Positions 42,262 to 51,551 are shown, counted from the first letter of the stretch. The stretch: DNA of 64,000 nt from Oscillospiraceae bacterium (GCA_017427265.1 JAFRTG010000014.1:1-64000), one strand, 5' to 3'. A program made the numbers and translations. Notes: a model not told the origin generated them from the letters alone.

Positions 42262-42817
42262 ACAGAATCCGGCGCTGCATCTCCGGGAGGAGCCGCTTTC
42301 GTCGGAAGAAATCTATGACGGGAGAATCCTGCGGGTCACGCGGGATACGGTGCTGCTGGAAAACGGCACCCATGCGCTGCGGGAGGTCGTGCATCATCCG
42401 GGCGGTGCCTGCGTGGTACCGCTGACCGGCGACGGCGATGTGCTGATGGTGCGGCAGTTCCGCTATCCCCATGCTGCGGAAACGCTCGAAGTGCCTGCGG
42501 GCAAGCTCGAATACGGCGAGGATCCGCTGACCTGCGCGGTGCGGGAGCTCGGAGAGGAGGTCGGTGCGTCCGCGGATGCACTGGAATCCCTCGGCTGCCT
42601 GTATCCGACACCGGCTTATGACAAAGAGGTTATTTATATGTATCTTGCGCGCAACATCAAACTGAATCAGGGGCAGCATCTCGATGCGGATGAGTTCCTC
42701 GATGTTGTGAAGCTCCCGCTTTCGGAAGCGGTTGCGCGTGTCATGCGCAATGAGATCCGGGATGCCAAAACGCAGATCGCATTGCTCAAGACGGCATTTT
42801 TGCTGCAGCAGAAATAA
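42245..42817 (+). CDS. NUDIX hydrolase, ADP-ribose pyrophosphatase type
   Basis: 190 residues. The NUDIX box is present as GKLEYGED, then RELGEEVGA with correct spacing, and the upstream VHHPGGACVVPL and QFRYPHAAETLEVPAG are ADP-ribose pyrophosphatase features. It should cleave ADP-ribose to AMP and ribose 5-phosphate. ATG 42245 follows GGAGG inside the YfhO gene. Confidence 0.9.
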   Translation: MKMTSEQNPALHLREEPLSSEEIYDGRILRVTRDTVLLENGTHALREVVHHPGGACVVPLTGDGDVLMVRQFRYPHAAETLEVPAGKLEYGEDPLTCAVRELGEEVGASADALESLGCLYPTPAYDKEVIYMYLARNIKLNQGQHLDADEFLDVVKLPLSEAVARVMRNEIRDAKTQIALLKTAFLLQQK

Positions 42818-42831
42818 AAAACAATCCGGTG

Positions 42832-42860
42832 CGGAATACGCACCGGATTGTAAACGGATT
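42832..42860. terminator. Bidirectional terminator
   Basis: A 12-bp stem, CAATCCGGTGCG (42832-42843) with CGCACCGGATTG (42849-42860), lies between the convergent NUDIX and spoVG genes. Confidence 0.87.
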
Positions 42861-42885
42861 CTGTTGAGTGTGTTCAGATTGCAGA

Positions 42886-43230
42886 TCACTCTGCGGCGGG
42901 TTCTGTTGTTTCAGCAGCCGGAGCCTCAGCAGAAGGTTCAGCCGCTTCCGCATCAGCAGATTCAGCCTCAGCCAGAGCAAGCTGCTGCTGATAGGCTTCC
43001 AGGATCTGATTTTCCAGATACTGTCTTGCCTGTGCGGAGATCGGATGCACGATGTCGCGGAAAATGCCGCCCTCGTCTTTACGGCTCGGCATCGCAACAA
43101 AGAGCCGCGTTTCACCCTGCACGACCTTGATATCGTGGACAGCGAGCATCTGGTCCAGCGTAATGGAGACGATCGCGCGAAGCCGCCCGTCAGTCATCAT
43201 TTTGCGAATTTTCAGATCAGTAATTTCCAT
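42886..43230 (-). CDS. spoVG: Septation/sporulation regulator SpoVG
   Basis: 114 residues. MEITDLKIRKMM, then LDQMLAVHDIKVVQG, FVAMPSRKDEGGIFRDIVHPI and the helix after it are textbook SpoVG. The last 30 residues are an acidic Ala/Glu-rich tail. SpoVG is an RNA/DNA-binding regulator linked to sporulation, septation and capsule. AAGGAAGG precedes ATG 43230. It is divergent from murC. Confidence 0.93.
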   Translation of the reverse strand: MEITDLKIRKMMTDGRLRAIVSITLDQMLAVHDIKVVQGETRLFVAMPSRKDEGGIFRDIVHPISAQARQYLENQILEAYQQQLALAEAESADAEAAEPSAEAPAAETTEPAAE

Positions 43231-43405
43231 GGGAATGTTCCTTCCTTTCAGTGTAGGAGTGTTGTCGAAACAACGGTGCTCGGAAACACCGGCGCATTGC
43301 AGAACCCTGCGGAGCAGGGGCGTGCAGGAGAATTTACGCCGTGATGGCTATATCATATCACGCAAATGTGTTGATTTTGTGAATGTTTTATGTCAATATG
43401 CGAGA

Positions 43406-43491
43406 TATAATGTATATTTGCGGCAATTTTTATGTATAAAGCAAGAAATATACATTATTTTGCTAATATATGCATTGCATGTATACATGCA
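43406..43491 (+). promoter_or_regulatory. murC upstream region: -10 box and 16-bp palindrome
   Basis: TATAAT at 43406-43411 has only a weak -35 partner. TGCATGTATACATGCA at 43476-43491 is a perfect 16-bp palindrome 31 bases before the murC start and downstream of the promoter, a plausible repressor operator. The rest of the 292-bp gap is AT-rich with nothing else clear. Confidence 0.5.
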
Positions 43492-43522
43492 GGCAATCCA
43501 AGTGATGAAAGGATAATGATTC

Positions 43523-44938
43523 ATGAACGCTATTCTGGACGGCAAACAGCATATCCATATGATCGGCATCGGCGGCAGCGGCATGTACCCGCTGGCACAG
43601 GTGCTTCATGCAAAGGGATACCGGCTGAGCGGTTCTGACAACAATGAAACCGATACCCTCGCGGCGGTGCGTGCACTCGGAATTCCGGTGCAGCTCGGTC
43701 AGCGTGCGGAGAATATTGAGGGCGCAGATCTGGTCGTCTATTCGGCGGCAATCGCAAAGACGAATCCGGAGCGTGCGGCAGCCGAGCAGAGCGGTGTTGC
43801 GATGATGGAACGCAGCGAGCTGCTGGGCATTGTGTCCGAATGGTACAGCGAAGCAGTCTGCATTGCAGGTACGCACGGCAAAACAACAACATCCTCCATG
43901 CTGGCGCAGATCCTGTTTACCGCGGGGATTGATCTTTCTGCGGTGATCGGCGGCAAGCTGCCTGCGATCGGAGGCAGCGGCAGAGCCGGCAGCAGTGACG
44001 TATTTGTCTGCGAGGCCTGCGAATATGTGGATACCTTCCTGCATCTTTCGCCGGATATTGCCGTGATTCTGAACATTGACGCAGATCACATGGAATATTT
44101 CAAGACGATGGAGAACCTGAAGGCTTCCTTTACGAAGTTTGCACAGAAATCGAGCAGATATGTACTTTACAACGGAGATGACGCCAATTCCTGCGATGCG
44201 GTTGCAGCGGTCACCGGCAAGGAGCTGATCCGCTTCGGCAAGGGTGCGGACTGTGAATGGCGTGCTTCGGACATCGTGCACACCGAAGCGCAGACGACGG
44301 AGTTTCAGGTCTGGCATAACGGCGAATGCCTCGGCACGGCCGTGCTGACCATCCCCGGCGAGCACAATGTGCTGAATGCACTGGCCGCAATCGCAGCGGC
44401 ACATCTGGTCGGCCTGAACTTTGCGCAGTGTCAGGCAGGACTGCGGGAATTCCACGGTGCCAAGCGCCGGTTCGATATTCACGCACAGTGCGGCGGCATC
44501 ACGGTTGCGGATGACTACGGTCACCATCCGGCTGAGATTGAAGCAACGCTCCGGGCGGCCAAGGCGATGCCCTACAAGCGTGTGATTGCCGTGCATCAGC
44601 CGTTTACCTATACGCGCACGGAACGGCTGCTCGATGATTTTGCTTCGGCGCTCTCCATCGCAGATGTTGTTGCGCTGACGGATATTATGGGCGGCAGAGA
44701 GGAAAATACGCTCGGCATTTATACGAGAATGCTGGCGGAAAAGATTCCGGACTGCATCTGGTTCCCGCAGGACGAAACGGTTACGGAAACCGATGCACGG
44801 AAATATCAGAACTTTGACGATGTCTGCAATGCTGTCTGCCGCATCGCACAGCCGGGCGACCTCATTATCACGCTGGGCTGCGGCGATGTCAACAAGCTCT
44901 CGAAGCAGATCGCGGATCAGCTTCGGAAGCGGCAGTAA
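43523..44938 (+). CDS. murC: UDP-N-acetylmuramate--L-alanine ligase
   Basis: 471 residues. The N-terminal Rossmann motif is IGIGGSGM, the ATP-binding P-loop GTHGKTTT starts at 116, and DDYGHHPAEI and the C-terminal domain are those of MurC. It adds L-alanine to UDP-MurNAc, the first peptide step of peptidoglycan synthesis. AAAGGA precedes ATG 43523. lexA and zapA follow closely on the same strand. Confidence 0.95.
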   Translation: MNAILDGKQHIHMIGIGGSGMYPLAQVLHAKGYRLSGSDNNETDTLAAVRALGIPVQLGQRAENIEGADLVVYSAAIAKTNPERAAAEQSGVAMMERSELLGIVSEWYSEAVCIAGTHGKTTTSSMLAQILFTAGIDLSAVIGGKLPAIGGSGRAGSSDVFVCEACEYVDTFLHLSPDIAVILNIDADHMEYFKTMENLKASFTKFAQKSSRYVLYNGDDANSCDAVAAVTGKELIRFGKGADCEWRASDIVHTEAQTTEFQVWHNGECLGTAVLTIPGEHNVLNALAAIAAAHLVGLNFAQCQAGLREFHGAKRRFDIHAQCGGITVADDYGHHPAEIEATLRAAKAMPYKRVIAVHQPFTYTRTERLLDDFASALSIADVVALTDIMGGREENTLGIYTRMLAEKIPDCIWFPQDETVTETDARKYQNFDDVCNAVCRIAQPGDLIITLGCGDVNKLSKQIADQLRKRQ

Positions 44939-44971
44939 GCAGCCGAAATGATGAAAGGAGGATGAACTATC

Positions 44972-45556
44972 ATGCTGAACGAAAGAGCGAGGGCGATTTA
45001 TCGCTATATCCGTGAACGGATCGGGGAGGGTTACGCGCCGACGGTGCGCGAAATCTGTACGGCGCTGGACATCGGCTCCACTTCGACCGTGCACCGGTAT
45101 ATCAACCTGCTTGTCGATGCCGGACTGCTGGACAAAATGGATAAGCAGAACCGTGCGATCAAGCTGCACGGCAGCAGCGCCAAAAGCGTGCCGCTGGTCG
45201 GTACGGTAACGGCCGGTCAGCCGATCACAGCGATCGAAAATATCGAGGATTATATCAGCTATATGCCGGACCGGCACTTCGGCGGCGATCTGTTTGCGCT
45301 GAAAATCCGCGGCGAAAGCATGATCAATGCGGGCATCCTCGACGGCGATATTGTGATTGTGGAACAGTGCGAAACCGTGGAAAACGGAGAGATTGCCGTC
45401 GTTCTGGTGAACGGCGATGAGGCAACGGTCAAGCGGTTTTATAAAGAGAACGGCGGCTATCGGCTGCAGCCGGAAAATGACAAAATGGAGCCGATTTATG
45501 TGGACGAGGCATCCGTGCTCGGCAGAGTCGTAGCGCTGATGCGGTATTTTGAGTGA
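44972..45556 (+). CDS. lexA: LexA repressor
   Basis: 194 residues. The N-terminal winged helix (about 1-65) has YAPTVREICTALDIGSTSTV. The self-cleavage site is A81-G82 in VTAGQP, with catalytic S116 (GESM) and K154 (ATVKRF). It represses SOS genes and is cleaved when RecA is activated. AAAGGAGG lies before ATG 44972. It follows murC by 33 bases. I see no obvious SOS box upstream. Confidence 0.95.
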   Translation: MLNERARAIYRYIRERIGEGYAPTVREICTALDIGSTSTVHRYINLLVDAGLLDKMDKQNRAIKLHGSSAKSVPLVGTVTAGQPITAIENIEDYISYMPDRHFGGDLFALKIRGESMINAGILDGDIVIVEQCETVENGEIAVVLVNGDEATVKRFYKENGGYRLQPENDKMEPIYVDEASVLGRVVALMRYFE

Positions 45557-45580
45557 GAAAAGAAAGGAAGAACAAGTATT

Positions 45581-46066
45581 ATGATGAACCGTGTGAAGGT
45601 TGTGCTCTGCGGAAAGGAATATCTGCTGCAGACAGAGGATGCCCCGAGCTACGTGTATCAGCTGGCAAAGAATCTGGAAAAGCGCATCTCGGATATTACG
45701 GAAAATAACCCGCGTGTCTCCGCGCATTCTGCTGTGATGATGGTTGCGCTCTCCACAATGGATGAGCTGACCAAGGCCAATAACAGCGTGGAGGTTATCC
45801 GTTCGCAGGTCAAGGAATATGTGGATGAGGCCGGCAAGGCACGGCTGGAACGTGATGCCGCGCTGCGCGAAATCGACGTCCTGAAAGCAAAAATCGAGCA
45901 GCTTGAGAATCTGAACAAGCTGAAGTCGCTCAGAGACAGCATTCAGACCGATGAGCGTACTGCGAAAAAGCCGAAGAAGCAGGAGGCTGCGGCAGAGACC
46001 GAACAGGCAGCTCCGGCAGAGGACGCTTCTGAGGAACAGCTTTCCCTGACCCAGCCGGAGGCATGA
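45581..46066 (+). CDS. zapA: Cell division protein ZapA
   Basis: 161 residues. The globular start VKVVLCGKEYLLQTEDAPSY is the ZapA head, followed by a helical coiled coil (about 50-120) and a Glu/Ala-rich tail. ZapA bundles FtsZ at the division ring. Its stop overlaps the start of the U32 gene by 4 bases; zapA next to a U32 gene is common in Firmicutes. Confidence 0.85.
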   Translation: MMNRVKVVLCGKEYLLQTEDAPSYVYQLAKNLEKRISDITENNPRVSAHSAVMMVALSTMDELTKANNSVEVIRSQVKEYVDEAGKARLERDAALREIDVLKAKIEQLENLNKLKSLRDSIQTDERTAKKPKKQEAAAETEQAAPAEDASEEQLSLTQPEA

Positions 46067-48138
46067 GCCGTCCGGTTGAGCTGCTGGCGCCCGCCGGAAG
46101 TCCGGAAGCACTGACGGCTGCACTCCGCTGCGGTGCGGATGCGGTTTATCTCGGCGCTGAACGGTTTTCTGCGCGTGCACATGCGGAAAATTTCAGCAGA
46201 GACAGCCTGCGTGAGGCAGCGGAACGCTGTCATCTTTACGGCGCAAAGCTGTATCTTGCTGTCAATACATTGATTTTTGATGCGGAGTTTTCCGCGCTGG
46301 ACGGGCTTCTGGAAACAGCAGCCGAGATCGGTGCGGACGGCTGCATCGTGCAGGATCTTGGCGCTGCTGCGTATATTGCGCAGCGCGTGCCTGAGCTGCG
46401 GCTTCATGCATCTACACAAATGACGATTCATTCGCCCGCCGGCGTGCGTTTTGCAAAGCAGGCGGGCTTCTGCCGTGTTGTGACGGCGAGAGAGCTTTCA
46501 TCAGAGCAGCTTGGCGTGGTATGTAAAGAAGCCGAACGCTGCGGGATAGAGGTGGAGGCCTTTGTGCACGGTGCGCACTGCATGTCTGTTTCCGGTCAGT
46601 GCTGGATGTCCGCTGCAATGGGCGGTCGGAGTGCAAACCGCGGATGCTGTGCGCAGCCCTGCCGTCTGCCGTTTACAGCGGATCCGGCGCAGCGCGCGGC
46701 CTGTGCGCTCTCGCTGAAGGATCAGTCACTTGTGCAGTATCTGCCGGAAATGGCGGAGCTTGGTGTACATTCGTTCAAGATCGAAGGCAGGATGAAGCGG
46801 CCGGAATATGTTGCGGCAGCCGTGACGGCGTGCAGAGCGGTGCTTTCCGGTCAGCAGCCCGATCTGCGGGAGCTTCGTGCGGTATTTTCGCGGAGCGGCT
46901 TCACAGACGGGTACTATACGGGTCGCCGGAAGGATATGTTCGGCACACGGCAGAAAGAGGATGTGACGGCCGCGCAGGATGTGCTGCAGCAGCTGCGCGA
47001 AAAATATCAGAAGCCGCGGAAATGTGCGGCGCTGGATGCACATTTTATTCTGCGGGCAGGGGAGCCTGCCGTTCTGACAGTTTCCGATGCGCAGGGACGC
47101 AGCGTGTCTGTGACCGGTGATATCCCGCAGACGGCGCAGAATCGTCCGGCGGAGCTCCCGCAGCTGCAAAAGCAGTTTGAAAAGCTCGGAGATACGGTGT
47201 ATTCGGCGGGGAATGTGACTGCGGAGATCGGTGAACAGCTGATGCTGCCGGCGTCATCGCTGAACGCACTGCGCAGAGCGGCGGTCGCGGCGATGGACGA
47301 AGCGCGGATCCGTTCGCATACGGAAACAATCACATTGCAGGCGCCGCTCATGCTGCCCGAACAGCAGGCCGGTGCCGAGCCGTTCTCGTTCCGTGTGCAG
47401 GTGCGCAGCATCGAACAGACCGCGGTGCTTGCAGATTTTTCAGATGAAATCGCATATCTGCTGCTGCCGCTGCATCTGGTGCAGGATTATTTCAACGGCC
47501 GAGAGCCGGTTCCGGCGGAACGCTGCATGGTTGTTCCGCCGCGGTTTGTCTGCGATGAGCAGAAGGTTCTGGAAATGCTGAAATCCGCGAAAAAGCAGGG
47601 GATCACGCATATTGCCTGTCAGCACGCGGCAGATGTGCAGGCAGGCAGAGAGCTCGGCATGACGCTGCACGGGTCTCTCGGACTTCATATTGCCAATTCC
47701 TTTGCCGCGGCGCAGTACCGGCGCATGGGGCTGGCGGATGCACTTTGCTCTCCGGAGGTGTCCGATCTGCCGGTGCAGAGCCTGCCGCTCGGCAAAATGG
47801 TCTATGGCAGACTGCCGCTGATGCTGACGCGGAACTGTCCGGTCAGTGCGCAGGTCGGCTGCGGAAAATGCAGGCATCAGCTGATTGACCGTACCGGTGC
47901 TGCGGTCTATACGGACTGTACACGCTGCACAGAGCGTCCGGATTATGCGGAGCTGTTCAATGCGGTGCCGCTCTGGCTTGCGGACCGCCCGCAGCTGTTT
48001 TCGGATGCAGCATACGGGCTGCTGTTCCTGACCGATGAATCCGGCAGCCGCACACGCGGGATTCTGGAGGCATATCTGCACGGCGCGGAGACCGGAAAGC
48101 CTGTGCAGTTTACCCGCGGTTTGAAGCTGCGGGAATAG
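46063..48138 (+). CDS. U32-family protein (RlhA/TrhP-like, DUF3656 type)
   Basis: 691 residues. The N-terminal U32 barrel begins ELLAPAGSPEAL and GADAVYLG. A cysteine cluster (HGAHCMSVSGQC and NRGCCAQPCRL) probably holds an iron-sulfur site. The long C-terminal part matches DUF3656 members, one of which, E. coli RlhA, hydroxylates 23S rRNA; others modify tRNA. The peptidase name is therefore probably misleading. It overlaps zapA by 4 bases. Confidence 0.85.
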   Translation: MSRPVELLAPAGSPEALTAALRCGADAVYLGAERFSARAHAENFSRDSLREAAERCHLYGAKLYLAVNTLIFDAEFSALDGLLETAAEIGADGCIVQDLGAAAYIAQRVPELRLHASTQMTIHSPAGVRFAKQAGFCRVVTARELSSEQLGVVCKEAERCGIEVEAFVHGAHCMSVSGQCWMSAAMGGRSANRGCCAQPCRLPFTADPAQRAACALSLKDQSLVQYLPEMAELGVHSFKIEGRMKRPEYVAAAVTACRAVLSGQQPDLRELRAVFSRSGFTDGYYTGRRKDMFGTRQKEDVTAAQDVLQQLREKYQKPRKCAALDAHFILRAGEPAVLTVSDAQGRSVSVTGDIPQTAQNRPAELPQLQKQFEKLGDTVYSAGNVTAEIGEQLMLPASSLNALRRAAVAAMDEARIRSHTETITLQAPLMLPEQQAGAEPFSFRVQVRSIEQTAVLADFSDEIAYLLLPLHLVQDYFNGREPVPAERCMVVPPRFVCDEQKVLEMLKSAKKQGITHIACQHAADVQAGRELGMTLHGSLGLHIANSFAAAQYRRMGLADALCSPEVSDLPVQSLPLGKMVYGRLPLMLTRNCPVSAQVGCGKCRHQLIDRTGAAVYTDCTRCTERPDYAELFNAVPLWLADRPQLFSDAAYGLLFLTDESGSRTRGILEAYLHGAETGKPVQFTRGLKLRE

Positions 48139-48156
48139 CATCCGGAGGTGATGATT

Positions 48157-49257
48157 GTGAAAACAGGAAAAATCGGAAGGATTGCAGCGAAAGTGTTCCT
48201 GATTCTGCTTTCGCTCGTTTTTCTGTTCACACTGATTACGTATATCATACATCGGCTGCGATCTGCCAAAGAGCTTGAACTGCTGCGGGAGAAGGGATAC
48301 TGTCATGCTGTTTCGGTCGGAGACCATTCGCTGAATGTCGCTGCATTCGGGAATGAAAACGGCCGTCACACGATTGTTTCGCTTGCAGGGCTTGGCATGA
48401 GTGATTATTCTGTGACGGAAAGGCAGATGACCGCGGCGCTGGAAGCAGATGACCGGGTCGTGTTCATTGACCGTGCGGGCTACGGCCTGAGCGATGATAC
48501 CGATCAAGAGATGACGGCTGCATTTATCGTTGAGGATTACCGCAAGGCATTGAAAAATGCCGGGATCGAAGCACCGTATATTCTGATGCCGCATTCGATC
48601 GGCGGTGCTTATGCAAATGTCTGGTCGAGCAGCTATCCCGACGAGATTGAGGCGGTCGTATTTGTGGACGGCAGTCAGCTCAGTGAAAATGCTTTTGATG
48701 ATGAACCGGGCGGTACGGTCGGTTTCGGCGATCATGTACTGGCATTTTTGGCAAAGCTCGGCTTCAGCCGATATGTGCTGCGGCATAACTGTTATCTTTT
48801 GCCGGATAATTATTCGGAGGAAGAACAGCAGCTTTGTGATGCGCTTGAACTGTTGACGGAAGAATCCATCGCACCTGTATCTGAAAGCTGTCTGCTGGCG
48901 AAGAATGCGAAGGATGCTTTCAACGGGATTGTCACCAATGATATTCCGAAGCTCTATCTCTGTGCAAGCTGGGGGTTCCGGACAAAGGAAGAATTCAGAG
49001 ATTATCTGGAATGGTTCAATGCGCTGAAGGAAAAGAACCGTATGCATACAACGGATATTGACGGGATTTCCGAAGAAAAAATGCAGGAGCAGATAGAAAA
49101 AACGGAAGAAATGCGTCAGGAGATCCTGTATCCCTATGCAGAAAAAATGGGAAACTGCGAGGTCGTTTTGCTGGGCGGGGATCATGCGATCTATGAGCAG
49201 AGGCCTGCTGAGTGCGGTGTGGTCATCAAAAAATTTATAGACAGCCTGGACAGCTGA
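48157..49257 (+). CDS. Membrane-anchored alpha/beta hydrolase
   Basis: 366 residues. One N-terminal membrane helix (about 9-28) is followed by an alpha/beta hydrolase fold. VVFIDRAGYGLSDDT follows strand 3, and the nucleophile elbow reads MPHSIGGAYA (H-S-I-G-G), with an acid/histidine region near GGDHAIYEQ at the end. It probably cleaves an ester or amide outside the membrane; the substrate is unknown. GTG 48157 is 8 bases after GGAGG; ATG 48151 is too close to it. Confidence 0.8.
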   Translation: MKTGKIGRIAAKVFLILLSLVFLFTLITYIIHRLRSAKELELLREKGYCHAVSVGDHSLNVAAFGNENGRHTIVSLAGLGMSDYSVTERQMTAALEADDRVVFIDRAGYGLSDDTDQEMTAAFIVEDYRKALKNAGIEAPYILMPHSIGGAYANVWSSSYPDEIEAVVFVDGSQLSENAFDDEPGGTVGFGDHVLAFLAKLGFSRYVLRHNCYLLPDNYSEEEQQLCDALELLTEESIAPVSESCLLAKNAKDAFNGIVTNDIPKLYLCASWGFRTKEEFRDYLEWFNALKEKNRMHTTDIDGISEEKMQEQIEKTEEMRQEILYPYAEKMGNCEVVLLGGDHAIYEQRPAECGVVIKKFIDSLDS

Positions 49258-49309
49258 AACGTCAGCCCCGGATATTGCTCCGGGGCTGAAATTATATGTA
49301 TCACATATG

Positions 49310-49912
49310 TCACGGTTCGGAGAAAACGGAGAGCAGCAGAAAGATCAGCATGCCCCAGAGGGACGGATTGCGGATGCCTGCGCGGAACAGAATGCCGGCC
49401 GCCGCGGCTGTTGTCAGAAGAGAAACCGTGCGGAGAATCTGCCGCGGCCGTTCCGGTGCAAATTCGAGAAAACGGTGCTCCAGCAGCAGATACAGCAAAG
49501 AGCCGCCGTCCGTGCTGCGGTACGGCAGCAGATTGAACAGCGCGAGTGCAAGGTTTGCGGCAGCGCTCTCCGGATGCCCGACCGCATGAAACAGCGCAGC
49601 AGCAAGAAAATTCGCGGCAGGTCCCGCAGCAAGAATCAGGATGCTGCTGTGAAGCGGACAGATTGCAGCTGCCCGCAGCTCCAGCCGCATTCCTGCCGCA
49701 GAGATCCGCAGCAGTTCCGGATTCTGACCGGTCAGCGCGAGTGCCAGAAAATGCGCATTTTCATGCAGCAGACAGGCCGCGAGTGTCCGCAGCAGCACTT
49801 CCTGCGGCAGCAGAAGCGCCGTCAGTGCGAGCAGCGCCGGTGCCGTAAAATCGACAGCGAGCGTCAGCCCGGCCAGACGGAACTGAACCATGTCTGAATT
49901 GCTGAGAGGCAT
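49310..49912 (-). CDS. M50-family (site-2 protease-like) metallopeptidase
   Basis: 200 residues, mostly hydrophobic with about five membrane helices. The zinc motif H-E-x-x-H is HENAH at 50-54, and the third ligand region is NLLPYRSTDGG (about 126-136). This is the compact SpoIVFB-like arrangement that cleaves proteins inside the membrane. SpoIVFB itself activates a sporulation sigma factor, but the substrate here is unknown. It overlaps the preceding small membrane-protein gene by 49 bases, suggesting a paired regulator. Confidence 0.82.
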   Translation of the reverse strand: MPLSNSDMVQFRLAGLTLAVDFTAPALLALTALLLPQEVLLRTLAACLLHENAHFLALALTGQNPELLRISAAGMRLELRAAAICPLHSSILILAAGPAANFLAAALFHAVGHPESAAANLALALFNLLPYRSTDGGSLLYLLLEHRFLEFAPERPRQILRTVSLLTTAAAAGILFRAGIRNPSLWGMLIFLLLSVFSEP

Positions 49913-50091
49913 TCTGCTGCATTTGCCGGAATCGCCGGGCTTCGGTCGGATGCGTTATACCAGCCTGCGAGCAGATCGCCGCACAGTGCAGGAAACTGCA
50001 GGTGCATCCAGAACAGCAGAATACACAGCAAAACAACCAGAATGCCCTGTGTTGCGAACACATCTCCGAGCGGTGCGGATTTTGCTTTCAT
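49864..50091 (-). CDS. Small membrane protein upstream of the M50 protease
   Basis: 75 residues with one hydrophobic helix (about 16-36) and a short exterior tail. No family is recognised. Its gene ends inside the start of the M50 gene, so the two are co-translated. By analogy with SpoIVFA, which sits beside SpoIVFB, it might hold or inhibit the protease, but there is no sequence support. ATG 50091 follows a G-rich ribosome site. Confidence 0.55.
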   Translation of the reverse strand: MKAKSAPLGDVFATQGILVVLLCILLFWMHLQFPALCGDLLAGWYNASDRSPAIPANAAECLSAIQTWFSSVWPG

Positions 50092-50179
50092 CGGAAATCC
50101 CCCCCGCTGCAATATATGGCCGGCCGGAAGCAGATATGCAAAAGATACAGGTGCAGGAACGCTGCATCAGAACATGAGA

Positions 50180-50208
50180 AAAGGCGCTGATTTGAAATCA
50201 GCGCCTTT
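50180..50208. terminator. Terminator-like hairpin
   Basis: A 12-bp perfect stem, AAAGGCGCTGAT with ATCAGCGCCTTT, loop TTGAA. It nearly copies the gltX terminator at 21777 and lies upstream of the M50 pair. Nothing else is clear in 50092-50318. Confidence 0.7.
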
Positions 50209-50318
50209 GTTTGTCGATCAAGAGGTATCTCCGACGGATTTATAATGTGGTCTCTCGCCCGTTTCGCTGTGAGTTTGCGGGCAGAGCCCTCATCATAGAT
50301 CATCGCGCAGCGATACCT

Positions 50319-51221
50319 TTACTCCTTCTTCCGGCGGCGGAACAGATGCGGAACCGGCACATGCAGCTTGGAAAAGCGACCTTCTTCGCGACAGGTGCGC
50401 AGGAAGCAGTTCAGTTCCATTCCCGCAAACCAGACATACATACATGCATACAGCCAGACCAGAATCATGACGACACCGGACAGACTGCCGTAGATCGTGT
50501 CGTAGCGATCCAGCGAGTGCTCCAGCGACAGGCCGTAAAGCGATGCGGCGCCGCGCCAGATGATTGTTGTGAAAAGCGCGCCGGGGAATTCTTCACGCAT
50601 TCTGGTTTTCCGGCTCGGCAGTATGACATAGGAGAGCCAGAAAATCAGCAGCAGCAGAATGGGTGTTGCCAGATTGCGCGTCAGGCGCAGGATCAGCTCC
50701 AGCAGCAGCCAGTCGGGCAGATGCGATACAACAAAGGCAATCAGCGTGCTGCCCAGCGCATACATAATAATCAGCGCAATGAGAAAAATACAGAGCGCGA
50801 CAGTATACACGCAGCCGATCAGGCGCAGGAACATCTGGCTTCTGCTTTCCTTGATGCCGCAGGAGGTGTTGAATCCGTTCATCAGAGACTGGATTAACCG
50901 CGATGCCGTCCAGATCAGAAAGATAATCAGGATGAATTTTGCGGAGCCGATGTTCTCATTATAATAGTCATTGACCAACCGGATACCGAGCGGCTGATAG
51001 GAAGGCGGAACAAGGAGCCGCACGAGCTTTGTCAGGGTTTCTTCCTTCAGAAAGGGCAGCATCCGGCTTCCCATGCAGATCAGCATTGTAAACGGGAATA
51101 CGGCCAGCATCATATAGAATGTTGCCTGTGCTGCGTATGCAGAAAGATGATCCTGCGCGAACCGCATACCGATCTGCCGGACGGCGTCTGTCGCTGCAGA
51201 AAATCTGCTACGAGTTTTCAC
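50319..51221 (-). CDS. YihY/BrkB-family membrane protein
   Basis: 300 residues with six predicted transmembrane helices. HLSAYAAQATFYMMLAVFPF (about 25-44) and YGSLSGVVMILVWLYACMYV are the conserved YihY/BrkB segments. Members were once named ribonuclease BN by mistake, and the transported or bound substrate is unknown. It follows the DUF1292 gene by 27 bases and shares its promoter. Confidence 0.87.
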   Translation of the reverse strand: MKTRSRFSAATDAVRQIGMRFAQDHLSAYAAQATFYMMLAVFPFTMLICMGSRMLPFLKEETLTKLVRLLVPPSYQPLGIRLVNDYYNENIGSAKFILIIFLIWTASRLIQSLMNGFNTSCGIKESRSQMFLRLIGCVYTVALCIFLIALIIMYALGSTLIAFVVSHLPDWLLLELILRLTRNLATPILLLLIFWLSYVILPSRKTRMREEFPGALFTTIIWRGAASLYGLSLEHSLDRYDTIYGSLSGVVMILVWLYACMYVWFAGMELNCFLRTCREEGRFSKLHVPVPHLFRRRKKE

Positions 51222-51248
51222 GCGGCACCCCCTTCCCGTTTTTCTCAG

Positions 51249-51551
51249 TTATTCAAAGTCGTATTTGTCACTGAATTCGCTGCGGAACTGTGCAAAGATG
51301 CGGTCATTGAGGTCATCATCGAGCACGGCGTCATAGTGTTCGGATTCCATGCCGAGATCGACAACCTCGACGATTACGACGCCCATATCCTCGTCGCCCT
51401 CGTCCAGCGGAAGCAGGACAGCGTAGGGTTTTTCATCGACTGTAACAAGCTCCAGAAAGCGGAAGGTTACGGCATTGCCGTCCTCGTCCTCCAGAATCAC
51501 GACATCGTCATCTTCTTCCGGAATATCCTGCCGGATTTCTTCATCTGCCAT
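51249..51551 (-). CDS. DUF1292 family protein
   Basis: 100 residues, strongly acidic. DDVVILEDEDGNAVTFRFLE and YAVLLPLDEGDED are typical of DUF1292, a small conserved Firmicutes family of unknown function. GGAGC precedes ATG 51551. It is the first gene of a two-gene unit with yihY. Confidence 0.87.
   Translation of the reverse strand: MADEEIRQDIPEEDDDVVILEDEDGNAVTFRFLELVTVDEKPYAVLLPLDEGDEDMGVVIVEVVDLGMESEHYDAVLDDDLNDRIFAQFRSEFSDKYDFE

Noticed and set aside
43463..46180. Open frame of about 900 codons antisense to murC, lexA and zapA
   Set aside because: It spans three well-supported genes, has no family motifs, and is Cys/His/Arg-rich as expected for a shadow frame.
24279..50321. Shared sequence ATCG(T/C)GCAGCGATACCTTTA at the ends of the FAD oxidoreductase and yihY regions
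   Set aside because: About 20 bases with one mismatch in 64 kb, partly within coding sequence on one side, could be chance; no third copy was noticed.
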